From Cryptomeria japonica (lineage: Eukaryota > Streptophyta > Pinopsida > Cupressales > Cupressaceae), in NCBI RefSeq assembly GCF_030272615.1, contig NC_081406.1:248055218-248119217 (forward strand): a stretch of 64,000 nt of DNA. The letters run 5' to 3'. This document shows positions 12,481 to 23,800 of the stretch, piece by piece. A program made the position numbers and the translations under genes. Below the pieces are notes generated by a model. That model searched no databases and had not been told where the DNA came from. It saw only the letters and a program-made list of their open reading frames with translations. The stretch's first letter is position 1; each line of letters starts with the position of its first letter.

Positions 12481-15184
12481 ATGCAGAACATGGATTCCCT
12501 AATTCAAAGCTCGGGGGCTGCAATCGCACTGGTGGTGATGATAATGTGTGCACCCATTGGAATCAATGCAGTCAGCAGAAGTGGAGAAGGGAATGTAGAA
12601 GCCCAAGAATTGGTAGATGCTGCTGAGATAGAGAGTGTGTGTAGCAGTACTCTTTACCGTGAAAGCTGCATGGCTAGTCTGTCTCCATATTTAACAAGCT
12701 CCTCTAAGGCTAAGAATGAGGTGCTTCACATTGCAGTCATGGTGGCCATGAAAGAAGCAAACAGGGCTTTTGTCCACGCTTCTGCTTTCTTCAATCAAAC
12801 CAACAACCGCAATGTGAAAATTGCTGTTGGGGATTGTGTGGAGCTCATTGACATTACCAAAGATCAGCTTAGTAGCTCACTGTGTGTATTAAGAAATGAT
12901 GAAATTGGGGCAAGGGAGCATAGCAAAGTAAAGACTTTGCTCAGCGCGGCCATCACTAACATGGAAACGTGCCATGATGGAGTCCTGGAGAAATCTGATG
13001 GGAAATCAGAGGCTGGTCTGATGAAAAGCGTGGAGAGACTGAAAGTATTCGCCAGTAATTGTCTTGCCATACTGGTGAACTCTGAATCCAGTCAGGTGGA
13101 CAAACTTGCTCTTCCTTCTGAGCCCATCAAGGAAGGGTTTCCATCGTGGGTTTCTGCAGCGGATCGGAGGATATTGCAAGCCTCTGCAAATGATGTAAAT
13201 GCGGATGTGGTGGTGGCTGCTGATGGGTCTGGTAAGTTCAAAACAATCACTGAAGCCATTAACGCGGCTCCAGATAATAGCAACAAGAGGTACGTGATCA
13301 AGGTGAAAAAGGGCACCTATAAGGAGAATGTCGAAGTGGGGAAGACAAAGACGAACATACTGCTAATAGGTGAAGGCATGGATATTACAATTGTGACTGC
13401 GAGCAAAAACGTCGTAGATGGTTCCACCACTTTCAACTCTGCCACATTTGGTAAGCACGGAATACCAAACACAGATCCAGTATTGCTACTTTGATTAAGG
13501 ATGGCTTCAATTATTGTGATATTGGCATTTGCGCATTTTGAGCCAGTCAGCTCATTTGTCAAAGTTTTATCTCTAAAATTGGTGCAGATAACCTGCCCGA
13601 CTCATCCATTTCATCTAGATCCCACACAGAAAATGAGAGATCCTAGGTTATCCAATTCATATATGTTAAATTTTTTATGTATTTAAATCTAGAATCTTCT
13701 ATTTTGTTAGAATGTGGCTTATTTTCGACACTTCTTTTAAGCTATTTTATAAAATGTTTGGGTTCTTACTTTTTAGTCTAGTCTAGTTGCGAAATCATGT
13801 TGTGCTTTTCATGTATCAATTAGGATTTGAATATAAGACCTTCCATTCACTGTTAGAGTGCTTTACCACTAAGCTATTGTCCCATCTTTAATATGGATGT
13901 AACTTATTCCCAACAATACACAATCTACATAAGTATCATTTACACAATCTCATGATATATCTAATGTATAGATAGATAGGGATTTTTACATTCATATAAC
14001 TATGTGTTTCATTATTGAGTATTTTTCAATGTTCTGATATCTACTGTTGTATATAATATATCTATTCAAATATAGTTGTCAGTGGACCCTCGGTCTGCTG
14101 GTGAAGTTGAATGTTTCTTAGTGAGCCCACCAAAGATTAAGTCTTGCAAGGCTTCAACATTATAAGGAATGAGACTGGGATCATGCTCTGGGATGAATTT
14201 GGCGGAATGAGTACTCCTCAGCCTTTGAGTCTTAGCCAAAGAGATTCAGCCTGACTCGTGCTCGCATAACTACACATCAATAGATTTGTATCAAAAAAAT
14301 GTAGTTTAGATCAGCTAATGAATGCTTTCATTTATAATTTGTTCATGTCAATAGAAATAGGCCCTTATTTTGGTGTGTTTTACAGCAAATCATTTACTGT
14401 ATACAGAGTGTTTGAATCTCTACTATCTCCATCATTATTTCGTTTCAGTTTAGCAACTCAGTTGACTTGTGTTTTGTGAAATACAGCTGTGGTGGGAAAG
14501 GGATTCATGGCCCAAGATATAGCCTTCGTCAACACTGCCGGTCCAGTGAAACAACAAGCAGTAGCTCTTCGAGTTGGATCAGACCAATCAGTCTTCTACC
14601 GTTGCAAGATCCAAGCATACCAAGACACACTCTACACACATTCACTTCGTCAATTCTACAGGGAATGCACAATTTTAGGCACTGTGGACTTCATATTCGG
14701 CAACTCTGCAGTTGTACTCCAGAGCTGCACTATTCTGCCAAGAAAACCAGGGCAAAACCAAAAGAATGCAATAACGGCACAAGGGAGAACTGATCCCAAC
14801 CAAAACACAGGGATCTCCATTCACAACTGCAACATCAGAGCAGATTCGGACCTTGCTCCTGTACAGAGCTCATTCCCAACATACCTGGGAAGGCCATGGA
14901 AGGAATACTCAAGAACTGTATACCTGCAATCTTCTTTGAGTGACGTCATTGATCCTGCTGGTTGGTTAGAGTGGTCTGGGGATTTTGCATTGAAAACCTT
15001 GTACTATGGGGAGTACAAGAATACTGGAGCTGGATCTGCAACGGGGAGCCGAGTGAAATGGGTTGGGTTTCATGATATCCAAAGCTCTGCGGAGGCCACT
15101 AAATTTACAGTAGATGAACTTATACAAGGCAACGAATGGCTGCAGGCATATGGCATTGATTTCATCGACGGATTGACAAGTTGA
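12481..15184 (+). CDS. Pectinesterase / pectinesterase inhibitor (type I pectin methylesterase)
   Basis: Two exons, 12481-13450 and 14487-15184, join in phase 1 at a GT...AG intron and encode 555 residues, normal for type I PMEs. A hydrophobic signal segment (about residues 12-30) is followed by a PMEI-like pro-domain (about 48-200; Cys54, 63, 119, 164). The processing motif RRILQ is at 229-233, then the PME domain (about 240-545). Catalytic residues are all present: Gln347 (QAVALR), Gln369 and Asp370 (QAYQDTLY), Asp391 (GTVDFIFG), and Arg459 with Trp461 (LGRPW). GTYKENV and YGEYKNTG are also kept. The family demethylesterifies wall homogalacturonan after export and removal of the pro-domain, affecting wall stiffness and adhesion. 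No frameshift or internal stop is seen in either exon, so the gene looks functional. The start is the first ATG before the signal peptide; a second Met at residue 4 is possible. The paralogue or subfamily cannot be told. Confidence 0.95.
13451..14486 (+). other. Single intron of the PME gene
   Basis: The donor GTAAGC at 13451 and acceptor ATACAG ending at 14486 split an Ala codon in phase 1, just after the TTFNSATF block. One intron at this position is common in type I PME genes. It is 1,036 bp long, AT-rich, and contains a degenerate SINE-like insertion. The small open frame at 13501-13686 lies wholly inside it and is not a gene. Confidence 0.9.
14082..14299 (+). mobile_element. Degenerate tRNA-derived SINE-like element in the PME intron
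   Basis: About 215 bp of less AT-rich sequence interrupts the AT-rich intron. Near the start GGTCTGCTGGTGAAG resembles an A box. About 40 bp later AAGATTAAGTCTTGC resembles a decayed B box. The segment ends in TTGTATCAAAAAAA, a SINE-like tail. I could not fix a target-site duplication, so the call is tentative. Confidence 0.45.
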
Positions 15185-15354
15185 AACAAAAGCTTACCTT
15201 GAATTTTATCTCTTTTCTTTGTACTGTTTTAAACTACTTAGATAACCGGGGTACCTCTCGATCTAATGCACAAATTAGCTGTATCTCTTTGCTGGATCGT
15301 GGAGAAATCTAACTTTTGTGCTCTGTTTTGATTGGTTCTACAGTGGGAAAGGTA

Positions 15355-15360
15355 AATAAA
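15355..15360 (+). terminator. Putative polyadenylation signal of the PME gene
   Basis: AATAAA lies 171 bp after the stop codon in a suitable downstream position. It is the first canonical hexamer after the coding region. Confidence 0.5.
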
Positions 15361-15719
15361 TAAGAATTAGTACCTGTCTTCTGTAGTGGCATGTCAAAAC
15401 ATGTTTGATCTAGTGGGACCTCTAGTGTGCATTGTGGACTGAAATATTCAAATAATAAATTGGTGGTATCCTTCATCAGATTTAGAAATGCATTTCCAGT
15501 TGCCATATCTTATGGATGGATATGCTGTGCTATTGGCTTGGCACTGCAACTTTTTTGAATGGAGCAGTTCTATATATAGGTGTTTTTATACTTGTAGGCA
15601 TATTATTTATTATATGGGTAATATTTTAAATTTTAAGTAATAAAACAATATTCTAAATATTTAGTTTTAAATGTCATTTTTGGTAATATGTTTTTTTATA
15701 AATTTAATGGTTTTGATAA

Positions 15720-17540
15720 TATAAGCAGGGAGACGGTTCTGAGTTGAGAACAACAAAGAGTTACAAAGTTAAATCTTCAAGCAAAGAATAGCCTCTTGGA
15801 GGCCAAACAAAAAACAAAGTCCACCCTTAAAAAATAATAAAAAACTTTCATCGTTCTGTAGCTATTTCTGCACATCCTAACTAACTTCCAGCTTCTATAC
15901 TTATCATCCCATTTAAAAACATCATTAGTAATCCTACTACTTAAAGTCATACTAAAAGCACTAGTAGCGAGCATATTGCTAAGAGTTACATTAAAGGGTA
16001 CACAGACCCAACATAACATCCTTAAAATGATTATTAACCAAAAAGAACAAAAAAAAATGAGAACCAGAGAGTAGCTAATCTTTCTTGAGCAGGTTTCAGT
16101 CACACTGGAGTCTCCCAAGATTGCATTCCCAAGTGTCCATCTTCTCCTCGTCATTGTCCACAATGTGCTCCATCTGGCCCTACTTCTTTAGCTTCTTCTT
16201 GTTCTTTTTAATCCTCCCTTGATCAGAAACTATGCCCAACATAGCACTCTTCATTACCCCATCCGTAATGTAGCAAAGGGAGCTCAAGGCATCACACAAG
16301 TTTTGAATGTTCAAATTTTGTTCCTCGTTCTAATTCGTCTCAAGGGTAGCAACTCTCTCCTTCAGATCTTGTAAATTCTCTTCCATATTCTTGTTGTTGT
16401 CCATCTTAGTAGGGGAGTCCTGGGAATAGGGGACCATCTCCTCATCACCTGACAAATTAGGGACCTCAAGGCTGTAAACCGGAGTATGCGAGTCCACCTC
16501 AGTCTCGCTGATCTCATCCCCATCTTCCTCTTCTTCCATTTCCTCTTTGAAATTCTCTTCAGGGTCGTCCTCCTCCTCCTATAAATCCTCATCCCCAGTA
16601 TTGTCAACAAAGTTATTCTCCTCCTCCAAATAATAAATTTCCTCCAGACTTCTAACATTGGTCTGGTTATTAGCTTTTTTAATTTCTTTTTTTCTTTCCT
16701 TAGCTAAGAGCCTAGCTGATCTCCTTTCCCAAAACTACAATAAATTTTTTCCTACTCCAAAGGTTTTTCCTCTTCATTTTCCTAATAGTGTAGGTCTAGG
16801 TCTATGGTGATACTTTTATTGGCTAACTCTTTGTCAGTGTTTTTAGCTTTAACCGGGGAATTCTTGGGGGTTTAAACTAGCTTTTTCTTATTAGGGTTCA
16901 CATTTAGCAGGACAAGTTCTAGGGACTCTTTATCTAGGATAGCAAGGGTATTTTTTCCTCTATTATGAGTCGAGGATGTGGAGCTGAGCGAACACTACGA
17001 CATAGGGTTAGCTAGCACAAGCTTGGAAGACTTACCATGATTTTTCTAAGAGTTATCCTCATTCCCAAGCATAGGCGACAAACTATTGAGGCTAGGGGAG
17101 TGGTCCACAACAGACTTGTAAAGCAGATAGATAAGGCTCTTGTGTAATGGGGGGTTGGCACCATTTTGATTGCAAGACTCTAAGGAGGAGAATAGAAAGA
17201 AAGGCAAATTAATTTTCTCCCCATGCCTAATACGGTTAAGAATAGGAAAATGATAATTGTGCACAGTAGCATATCTTCCTTCAAGCGTAAAATACTTCAT
17301 AACATAATAGCTAAAAATAGGGAATGATTTAGGCACAACCAAGCGACCATTACCATTCTGAATTGCCTTTGGTTTCTCCCCTTTCTCGAAGAATTTTTTC
17401 ATAAACCTTTTGTGGGTTAGTGCAGGATCATGGGGGTCCAAAAAGTGGCGATGTGAAAAAAATAGCCCTTTCCAGTCACCTAAAAATGAGAAAAATCGTG
17501 TTGACTTTTTGCTTGGCTTGGGTGTCAGTACACCTAGGCA
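15720..17540 (-). pseudogene. Decayed minus-strand gene-like unit, acidic with coiled coil
   Basis: On the minus strand a splice-acceptor-like TTTTTCTCATTTTTAG precedes an exon-like frame from about 17479 (DWKGLFFSHRHFLDPHD), open to 17046. A broken frame continues with an acidic block (EEEEDGDEISETEVD, 16539-16490) and a predicted coiled coil (MEENLQDLKERVATLETN, to 16330). It ends near 16080, followed by an A-rich 3' tail. The part reading YVMKYFTLEGRYATVHNYHFP then HGEKINLPFFLFSSL recalls proteins of plant transposable elements, but I cannot name the family. At least eight stops or frame changes break it. It could be the first ORF of a non-autonomous retroelement or a captured host gene relic. 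It is arranged head-to-head with the relic at 18283. Confidence 0.5.
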
Positions 17541-17579
17541 AATCGGATATCCAATTTTTATAGGTAAGTTTAAATTAAA

Positions 17580-17695
17580 AAATAAATTATATATTATATA
17601 ATACATTATATACTATATAATACATATTATATATCATATAATATATAATAATATATAATATAATATATAATAATATATTATATAATATATATAAT
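17580..17695. repeat. AT-rich simple repeat (ATATAAT words)
   Basis: About 115 bp is composed almost only of A and T in TATATAATA-like words. The same pattern resumes after the SINE at 17936-17960, so the SINE landed inside the tract. Confidence 0.8.
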
Positions 17696-17703
17696 TTTTT
17701 AAA

Positions 17704-17934
17704 TTTTTTTTGTTGTCGTTAGGGTATCCTTGTGGCCCCAGCTCAGCACTCCAACCTTACCTTGGTTCAGGCAAGGGGCGAGATGGGGGCGAGACTAATC
17801 CCTGCAGCCACTGTGCCATCAACACCACCCCCAAGTGTATGTGGCAAAATAACTCCGGGAGATAGAGTCGAACCCAAGACCCCAGGGAGCAAACTCGAGA
17901 CTTAAGACCAACTACTCTAACCTGTGGGGGCATG
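17704..17934 (-). mobile_element. tRNA-derived SINE
   Basis: Read on the minus strand from 17934, the element has an A-box-like TAGAGTAGTTGG (17919-17908). About 45 bp further comes a B box GGGTTCGACTCT (17875-17864), then about 150 bp of GC-rich body and a terminal A-rich tail (T run on plus, 17704-17711). The spacing and boxes match a tRNA-derived pol III promoter. Length is about 230 bp. It is far more GC-rich than its AT-only surroundings. Target-site duplications cannot be recognised in the AT repeat. It fits plant SINEs in general; the exact family is not assigned. Confidence 0.75.
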
Positions 17935-18282
17935 TAATATATAATATATAATATATTGTTATTTTAAAATAATTGAACTATAAAAATTGGATATCCGATT
18001 TCTCTGAGACAACAAAAGAGGATCGTGACAACCCACGGGTAGCACAAATTCAAGCAAATCCGATATCAAATTTTGTGACCCAAATTTGCAAAAAAATCCA
18101 ATAAAAGGTAGGATTTTTATTGTTTTTCATCATTTTCATTCAAATTTTTGCATTTTTTTAACATTTATTTGTTTTTTCATTCAAAATATGTTTTTTTCAT
18201 GAAAACTAGGTTTTTAAAATCAAATACAAAATTGTTCAAATTTGTTAACTAAATTCAATTGTTTACATTCAATTAGGTTAAA

Positions 18283-20211
18283 AATGGGGGATAACAGTGA
18301 AAACATTGATCAACCACAATCGCAACAACCAAACCCCCCTCAATTCAGGATTTAATTGTGCAAAATTTGAACCAATTGAGGGGGATTGCAGATGTCTATC
18401 ATAGGATCCCTTGCCTGAACCCAATGTTTGATCCCCTCGCATCCATCATAAAGAGTATAGAAACCGTCATTCAGGAGAACAATGTCGATCTTTTGTGGCG
18501 AGATTCTATGAGGGAAAAATATACGGATGGCTTGTCCTTTAAGGAGATCAAGGATCTCAAGATATCCAAAGCCGATATCACCGCATTGTTTGTGAATCCA
18601 AGCACTAGTCAACCCATAGACCCCCCAAAACTAAAACTTTCTATTAAATGGTGCACAAATGATGATATTGTGAATTTTTTTGGGATCGTTGGTGGATGGT
18701 TTTCGATAAACAACCCAACAACAATCTAGATGTCCCCTTCTACTTCATGAAAAAATTGTATGCTGAGTTTTTTTAGGAAAACATGTGAACTACTTTTACA
18801 TCCAACCTTTCCAGCGTGTGGGTTTAGGTATGCCCAAAAATAGACCTAGGCCAGTTAGAGTAGTCCAAGGCCCATATGTCCCTCCTCCTCCTATTGATCC
18901 CCCACCTCCAATGCAACATCTAGATATCATCTGTGAGGCAGCATCACATACCATATCGGCTATTAACTCTTTGAGTAGCCTTTTGGTTTCTCAGGTTGGG
19001 GCAGTAGCTTGGCCTTCTTTTGATGGTAGTGGTGCATGCGATAGTGCTAACACGTCCTCCTCGGCTCCACACATTTGCATGCCCCACAGTTGTGTCATGT
19101 GTGGGCACCTATGCTTAGGTCTAGTTGGATAGCCTATTGATCCTCCTACACACACTGAAGATTATGAGGTGCATGACATGCACGATGCACCAGATGTTAT
19201 GATAGGGACTAGAGGATACCCTGGAGAGTCCTCATATGCTAGAGGCGAGGATGTACCTTCATCATACGTTGATGATGTAATGGTAAGATTTGTATTTTCA
19301 CAGTTCATTCTATATTTTAAATGAATATTTATAATCTAGGTAATATTAAATACTAATGTTTATTTACATGGTCTATTTAACAGTTGATGATAGAGGATGA
19401 GTTGACACAGATCCAGGAGGGCACCTTGACAGATATTTCATTTGGCCTTGATAGCTTTACGATACATATATTACTGTACCTAGTCGTTTGTAGTTTATTG
19501 TACATAAATTCTCATCATTTATATTGGCATTAATTAGATTATGTAGTAACTTGCATGTATATCTTATTTTACTCTTGTAGGGCACAAGTAGCGTGAGTGC
19601 GGGGCTATGCGATTCGGGATCTCGTAGTGCAGCTTGAGACAAGGGAAAGGTAATTGAATGCAAATATGATTGAATGAATAGTTTAAATAAATTATAATGA
19701 TTATACACGTCTAGACATAGATTGATAGTTTCACATACTTGTTGTGTATATGTACACAAAATTCTTGGCTTCACATCCTTGTTGACTACACCCACTATAC
19801 CTGCAGATGAAGAAGAAGAAGAAGAAGAAGAAGAAGAAGAAATGCCTTGGGTACATGTGTTTATTTTATTTTGTGTTTAGTAGATATAATTTGTTATTAT
19901 CAGTGACAATTATATGCTAACTTGTATCAATGTCATGTTTTTGAACATATGTAGGTTGTGTATGAAAATATTGAAAACATACCTCCTCTACCGAAGACAT
20001 ACATCAAGAGTCCTCCAAATCCGAAGAGAAAACATGGAGATGAGGTAAACAAGAATAGTTCAATTATAGTTCATTTTTATGTTAACTTTTCGAATGTGAG
20101 TTATATAATATAACTAATCTTAATTGTGGTTTGTTTTTTCTTATGGAGGATCCTTCAGAGCTGAGCAGTGTGGCGAAGAGGATTGATTTTGATGATCCAT
20201 CAATAGCTTAG
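18283..20211 (+). pseudogene. Decayed plus-strand multi-exon gene-like unit, unrecognised
   Basis: The ATG at 18283 begins MGDNSENIDQPQ. A frame change leads into VQNLNQLRGIADVYHRIPCLNPMFDPLASII (from 18358), open to 18729. A Pro-rich segment (VPPPPIDPPPP) follows in 18785-19132, then smaller exon-like pieces with plausible GT/AG borders. Among these are a (GAA)n-encoded acidic tract near 19808, a block near 19955-20045 ending at GAG|GTAAAC, and a last piece DPSELSSVAKRIDFDDPSIA ending at a stop at 20209-20211. Several stops and frame changes break the upstream part. I do not recognise the protein. It may be an accessory ORF of a DNA transposon or a captured host gene. Confidence 0.45.
19808..19841 (+). 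repeat. (GAA)n microsatellite
   Basis: About eleven GAA/AGA trinucleotides in a row. In the frame of the surrounding relic they would encode poly-Glu. Confidence 0.9.
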
Positions 20212-20839
20212 GATGTTATAGATAGTTTTGGGATGCTTACATGTCTAGTTGGCATGCATACTTTATTTATGGAGATACAATCACATATATAGACATACAT
20301 TTTGTTTGAGTTGGCGTTTATGCCATATTTGTGTATGGGCATACACTTGTAATCATTTGACATTTTTATATATACAAAAGTTGATATTTGATCATATCAA
20401 TTGTTGCTCATGTGTGCATGGTGTTATCATTTTAAACTTTAATCTTCAATCCAATAATTAACAATGGTTAATAATGGTTCTTTAATGAACAATACAATTC
20501 ATTTCATTTAATCGTAAGTGTTGTTTGTATAATCTTTAGATTATATATAATTCATTTCATCTAAATCGTAAGTGTTAACTTTGGTTGCAATTGGCAAGTT
20601 GACCAAATTTAATGAACTCCTTTCTCATCAGGCCTCCACGAGATCAAATTTGGAAGACAACTGTTTTGATGGATTCTCAAAGTAAATAACGTGAAATATA
20701 ATCATTTTTTATGTAATAAGGTCATCTAGACCAATATTTGTTATGTCTAGTAATAGGTTACTCATATTGGCAGAATTGCTCAAGATTTCTCAAAAGTTGT
20801 AAAAAGTTGTCAATGGGAGATTCATGTGTCGAAATGATT
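20212..20839. other. Intergenic stretch between relic gene and tandem array
   Basis: No gene is seen. A duplicated phrase (ATTCATTTCAT, then TAATCGTAAGTGTT or AAATCGTAAGTGTT) occurs at 20488-20523 and 20549-20576. The stretch runs into the first, less conserved monomer of the array. Confidence 0.5.
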
Positions 20840-23800
20840 CTTCTTGGTTTTTCAAGATTCCCTACAGCTTTATTAGGGAAACCATTTTTCAATTGGTGAA
20901 AAAATCACCAGTCTCAGTTAATCAAATGTTGTCGTGTGGCCAATTTCTTGTTCTTCTCATCATGATCACGAACCATCGGTTCTGACATGTTCGGTTAGGC
21001 ATTCCTACCCTATGCATTATCCTATTTTTTCCCCCGCACTTGGTCCAATGCTTGGGGTCATACCCTACCGACGTCGTCCCTTGAGCGCCCTACGTGCTAA
21101 AAATTGTCAAATTTTGACAGGCCCTAAGTGCTAAAAATTGGTACTTGCAAACAATCTGTTTGAACCTATAGGGCCACGAGAGGGGTTCCTAGAAAAGCCT
21201 ATCTCAGTTTTTCAAGATTCCCTACAATTTTATTAGGGAATCATTTTTTCAATTGGTGCAACAATTGTCAGTCTCATTCAATCAAATGTTGTCACGTGGC
21301 CAATTTCTCCTTTTTCTTGTCGTGATCACGAACCATCGGTTCTGACATGTCTAGTTAGGCATTCTTACCCTATGCATGCTTCTATTCCCCCCCCCCACTC
21401 AGTCGAAATCTCGGGGTCATACCTTACCGACGTTGTCCCTTGAGCGGCCTAAGTGCTAAAAAATGTCAAACTTTGATGGGCCCTAACTTATAATCCATGG
21501 CACCTGTGAATGATTTGTTTGAACCTACAGGGCCACGAGAGGGGTCCCTACAAAATCCTATCTCAATTTTTCAACATTCCCTACAGTTCTATTAGGGCAA
21601 CATTTTTCAGTTGGTGAAAAAATCGTCAGTCTCTTTCAACCAAATGTCGTCGCGTGGCCAATTTCTCATTTTTCTCGTCGTGATCCGGAACCATCGGTTC
21701 CAACATGTCTAGTTAGGAATTTTACCTTATGCATGCTCCTATCCCCCCACCACTCAGTCAAACGCTCGGGGTCATACCCTACCGATGTCGTCCCTTAAGA
21801 GCCCTAAGTGCTAAAAATTGTCAAACTTTGACAGACCCTAACTTAGAATCCATGACACCTTCAAATGATCTGTTTGGACCTATGGGGCCACGAGAGGGGT
21901 TCGTACAAAATCTTATCTCATTTTTTCAAGATTCCCTACAGTTTTATTAGAGCAACATTTTTTCAGTTGGTGAAAAAATCGTCAATCTCATTCAATCAAA
22001 TGTTGTTGCGTGGCCAATTTCTCATTTTTCTCATTGTGATCATGAACCGTCAATTCCGACAGGTCTAGTTAGGCATTCTTACCCTATGCATGCTCCTATT
22101 TCCACCCCCCCCTCGGTCGAATGCTCGGTGTCATACCCTATCGACGTCGTCCCTTGAGCGCCCTAAGTGCTAAAAATTATCAAACTTTGATGGGCCCTAA
22201 CTTGGAATCCATGGCACCTATGAATGATCCATTTGAACCTATGGGGCCACGAGAAGGGTCCCTAAAAAATATTATCTCATTTTTTCAAGATTCCCTATGG
22301 TTTTATTAGGGCAACATTTTTTCAGTAGGCAAAAAAATCATCTCTCATTGAATCAAATGTTGTCGTGTGGCTAATTTATCATTTCGCTCATCATGATCAT
22401 GAACCGTCGGTTCGAAAATGTCTAGTTAGGAATTCTTACCCTATGCATGCTCCTATTTTTCCCCCCAACTTGGTTGAACGCTCGAGGTCATACCCTACCA
22501 ACGTCGTCCCTTGAGCGCCCTAACTGCTAAAAAATGTCAAACTTTGACGGGCCCTAACTCAGAATCCGCAGCACCTGTGAATGATCCGTTTGAACCTACG
22601 AGGCCACGAGAGGGCTCCATACAAAATCATATCTCGGTTTTTCAAGATTCCCTACAATTTTATCAGGGCAGCATTTTTTCAGTTGGCAAAAAGATCGTCA
22701 GTCTCATTCAATCAAATGTTGTCACGTGGCCAATTTCTCGTTCTTCTTGTAGTGATCACGAACCATCGGTTCAAACATGTCCAGTTAAGCATTCTTAACC
22801 TATGCATGCTCCTATATTCCCCCCCACTCAATCGAACGCTCTAGGTCATACCCTATCGATGTCGTTCCTTGAGTGCCCTAAGTGCTAAAAATTGTCAAAC
22901 TTTAATGGGCCCTAACTCAGAATCTGTGACACCTACGAATGATCCGTTTGAACCTACGAGGCCATGAGAGGGGTTCCTACAATAGCCTTTCTCGGTTTTT
23001 CAAGATTCCCTACAATTTTATTATGACAACATTTTTTTAGTTAGCGAAAAAAATCATCAGTCCCATTCAATCAAATATTGTCCTATGGCCAATTTCTTGT
23101 TCTGCTCATCGTGATCATGAACCATTGGTTTCAACATGTCTAATTAGGAATTATTACCCTACGCATGCTCCTATTTTTCCCCCCACTCGGTCAAATGCTC
23201 TGGGTCATACCTATTGGCATCATCACTTGAGTGTCCTAAGTGCGAAAAATTGTCAAACTTTGATGGGTCCTAACTCAGAATCTATGGCACCTGCGAACGA
23301 TCCGTTTGAATCTATGGGACCATGAGAGGGGTCCCTAAAAAATTATTTCTCATTTTTTCAATATTCCCTATGGTTTTGTTAGGGCAGCATTTTTCAATTG
23401 GCAAAAAAATCGTCAGTCTCATTCAATCAAATGTTTTCGTGTGGCCAATTTCTCGTTCTACTCGTCATGATCATGAACCATTCGTTCTGACATGTCCAGT
23501 TAGGAATTCTTACCCTACGCATGTTGGCATTATGTGAACCAGTATAAGGACATAATGATATTGTATGTTGTCATTAATGTCAATATGTGATATGAAGTGA
23601 ACCGGCATATGTGATATGTGAGAAGAGAGAACCGACAAATGTGTGAACTGGTATATATACCAAAGTGAAGCGGTACATTTGCTCAAGGTGAACCGGCATG
23701 TAGTTATGGGAACCGACACATGGAAGAATTGTATGACTATCGGTTGGTAGGTAGTTTCCACTTCAGGATTTCTGGTTGGAGTACCTCAAGCCTATGTGAC

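Larger units (their letters stand above)
17540..18001. repeat. Inverted repeat, exact 24-bp arms, enclosing AT satellite and SINE
   Basis: Arms 17540-17563 and 17978-18001 are perfect reverse complements centred on the palindrome GGATATCC. Imperfect pairing continues about 15 bp inward. The 414-bp interior holds an AT-rich simple repeat and a minus-strand SINE. A related GATATC-containing word lies near 18060. The structure sits exactly between two divergent gene-like relics. Confidence 0.75.

Noticed and set aside
12864-13562. Minus-strand frames opposite PME exon 1
   Set aside because: Shadows of a conserved coding exon; no independent motifs.
13501-13686. Plus-strand frame between PME exons
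   Set aside because: Lies wholly in the intron, with no similarity to PME.
14467-14793. Alternative plus-strand frame over PME exon 2
   Set aside because: Out of frame with the PME catalytic motifs.
17704-17934. Functional tRNA gene
   Set aside because: A and B boxes are present but no cloverleaf or acceptor stem pairs; it has a SINE body and tail.
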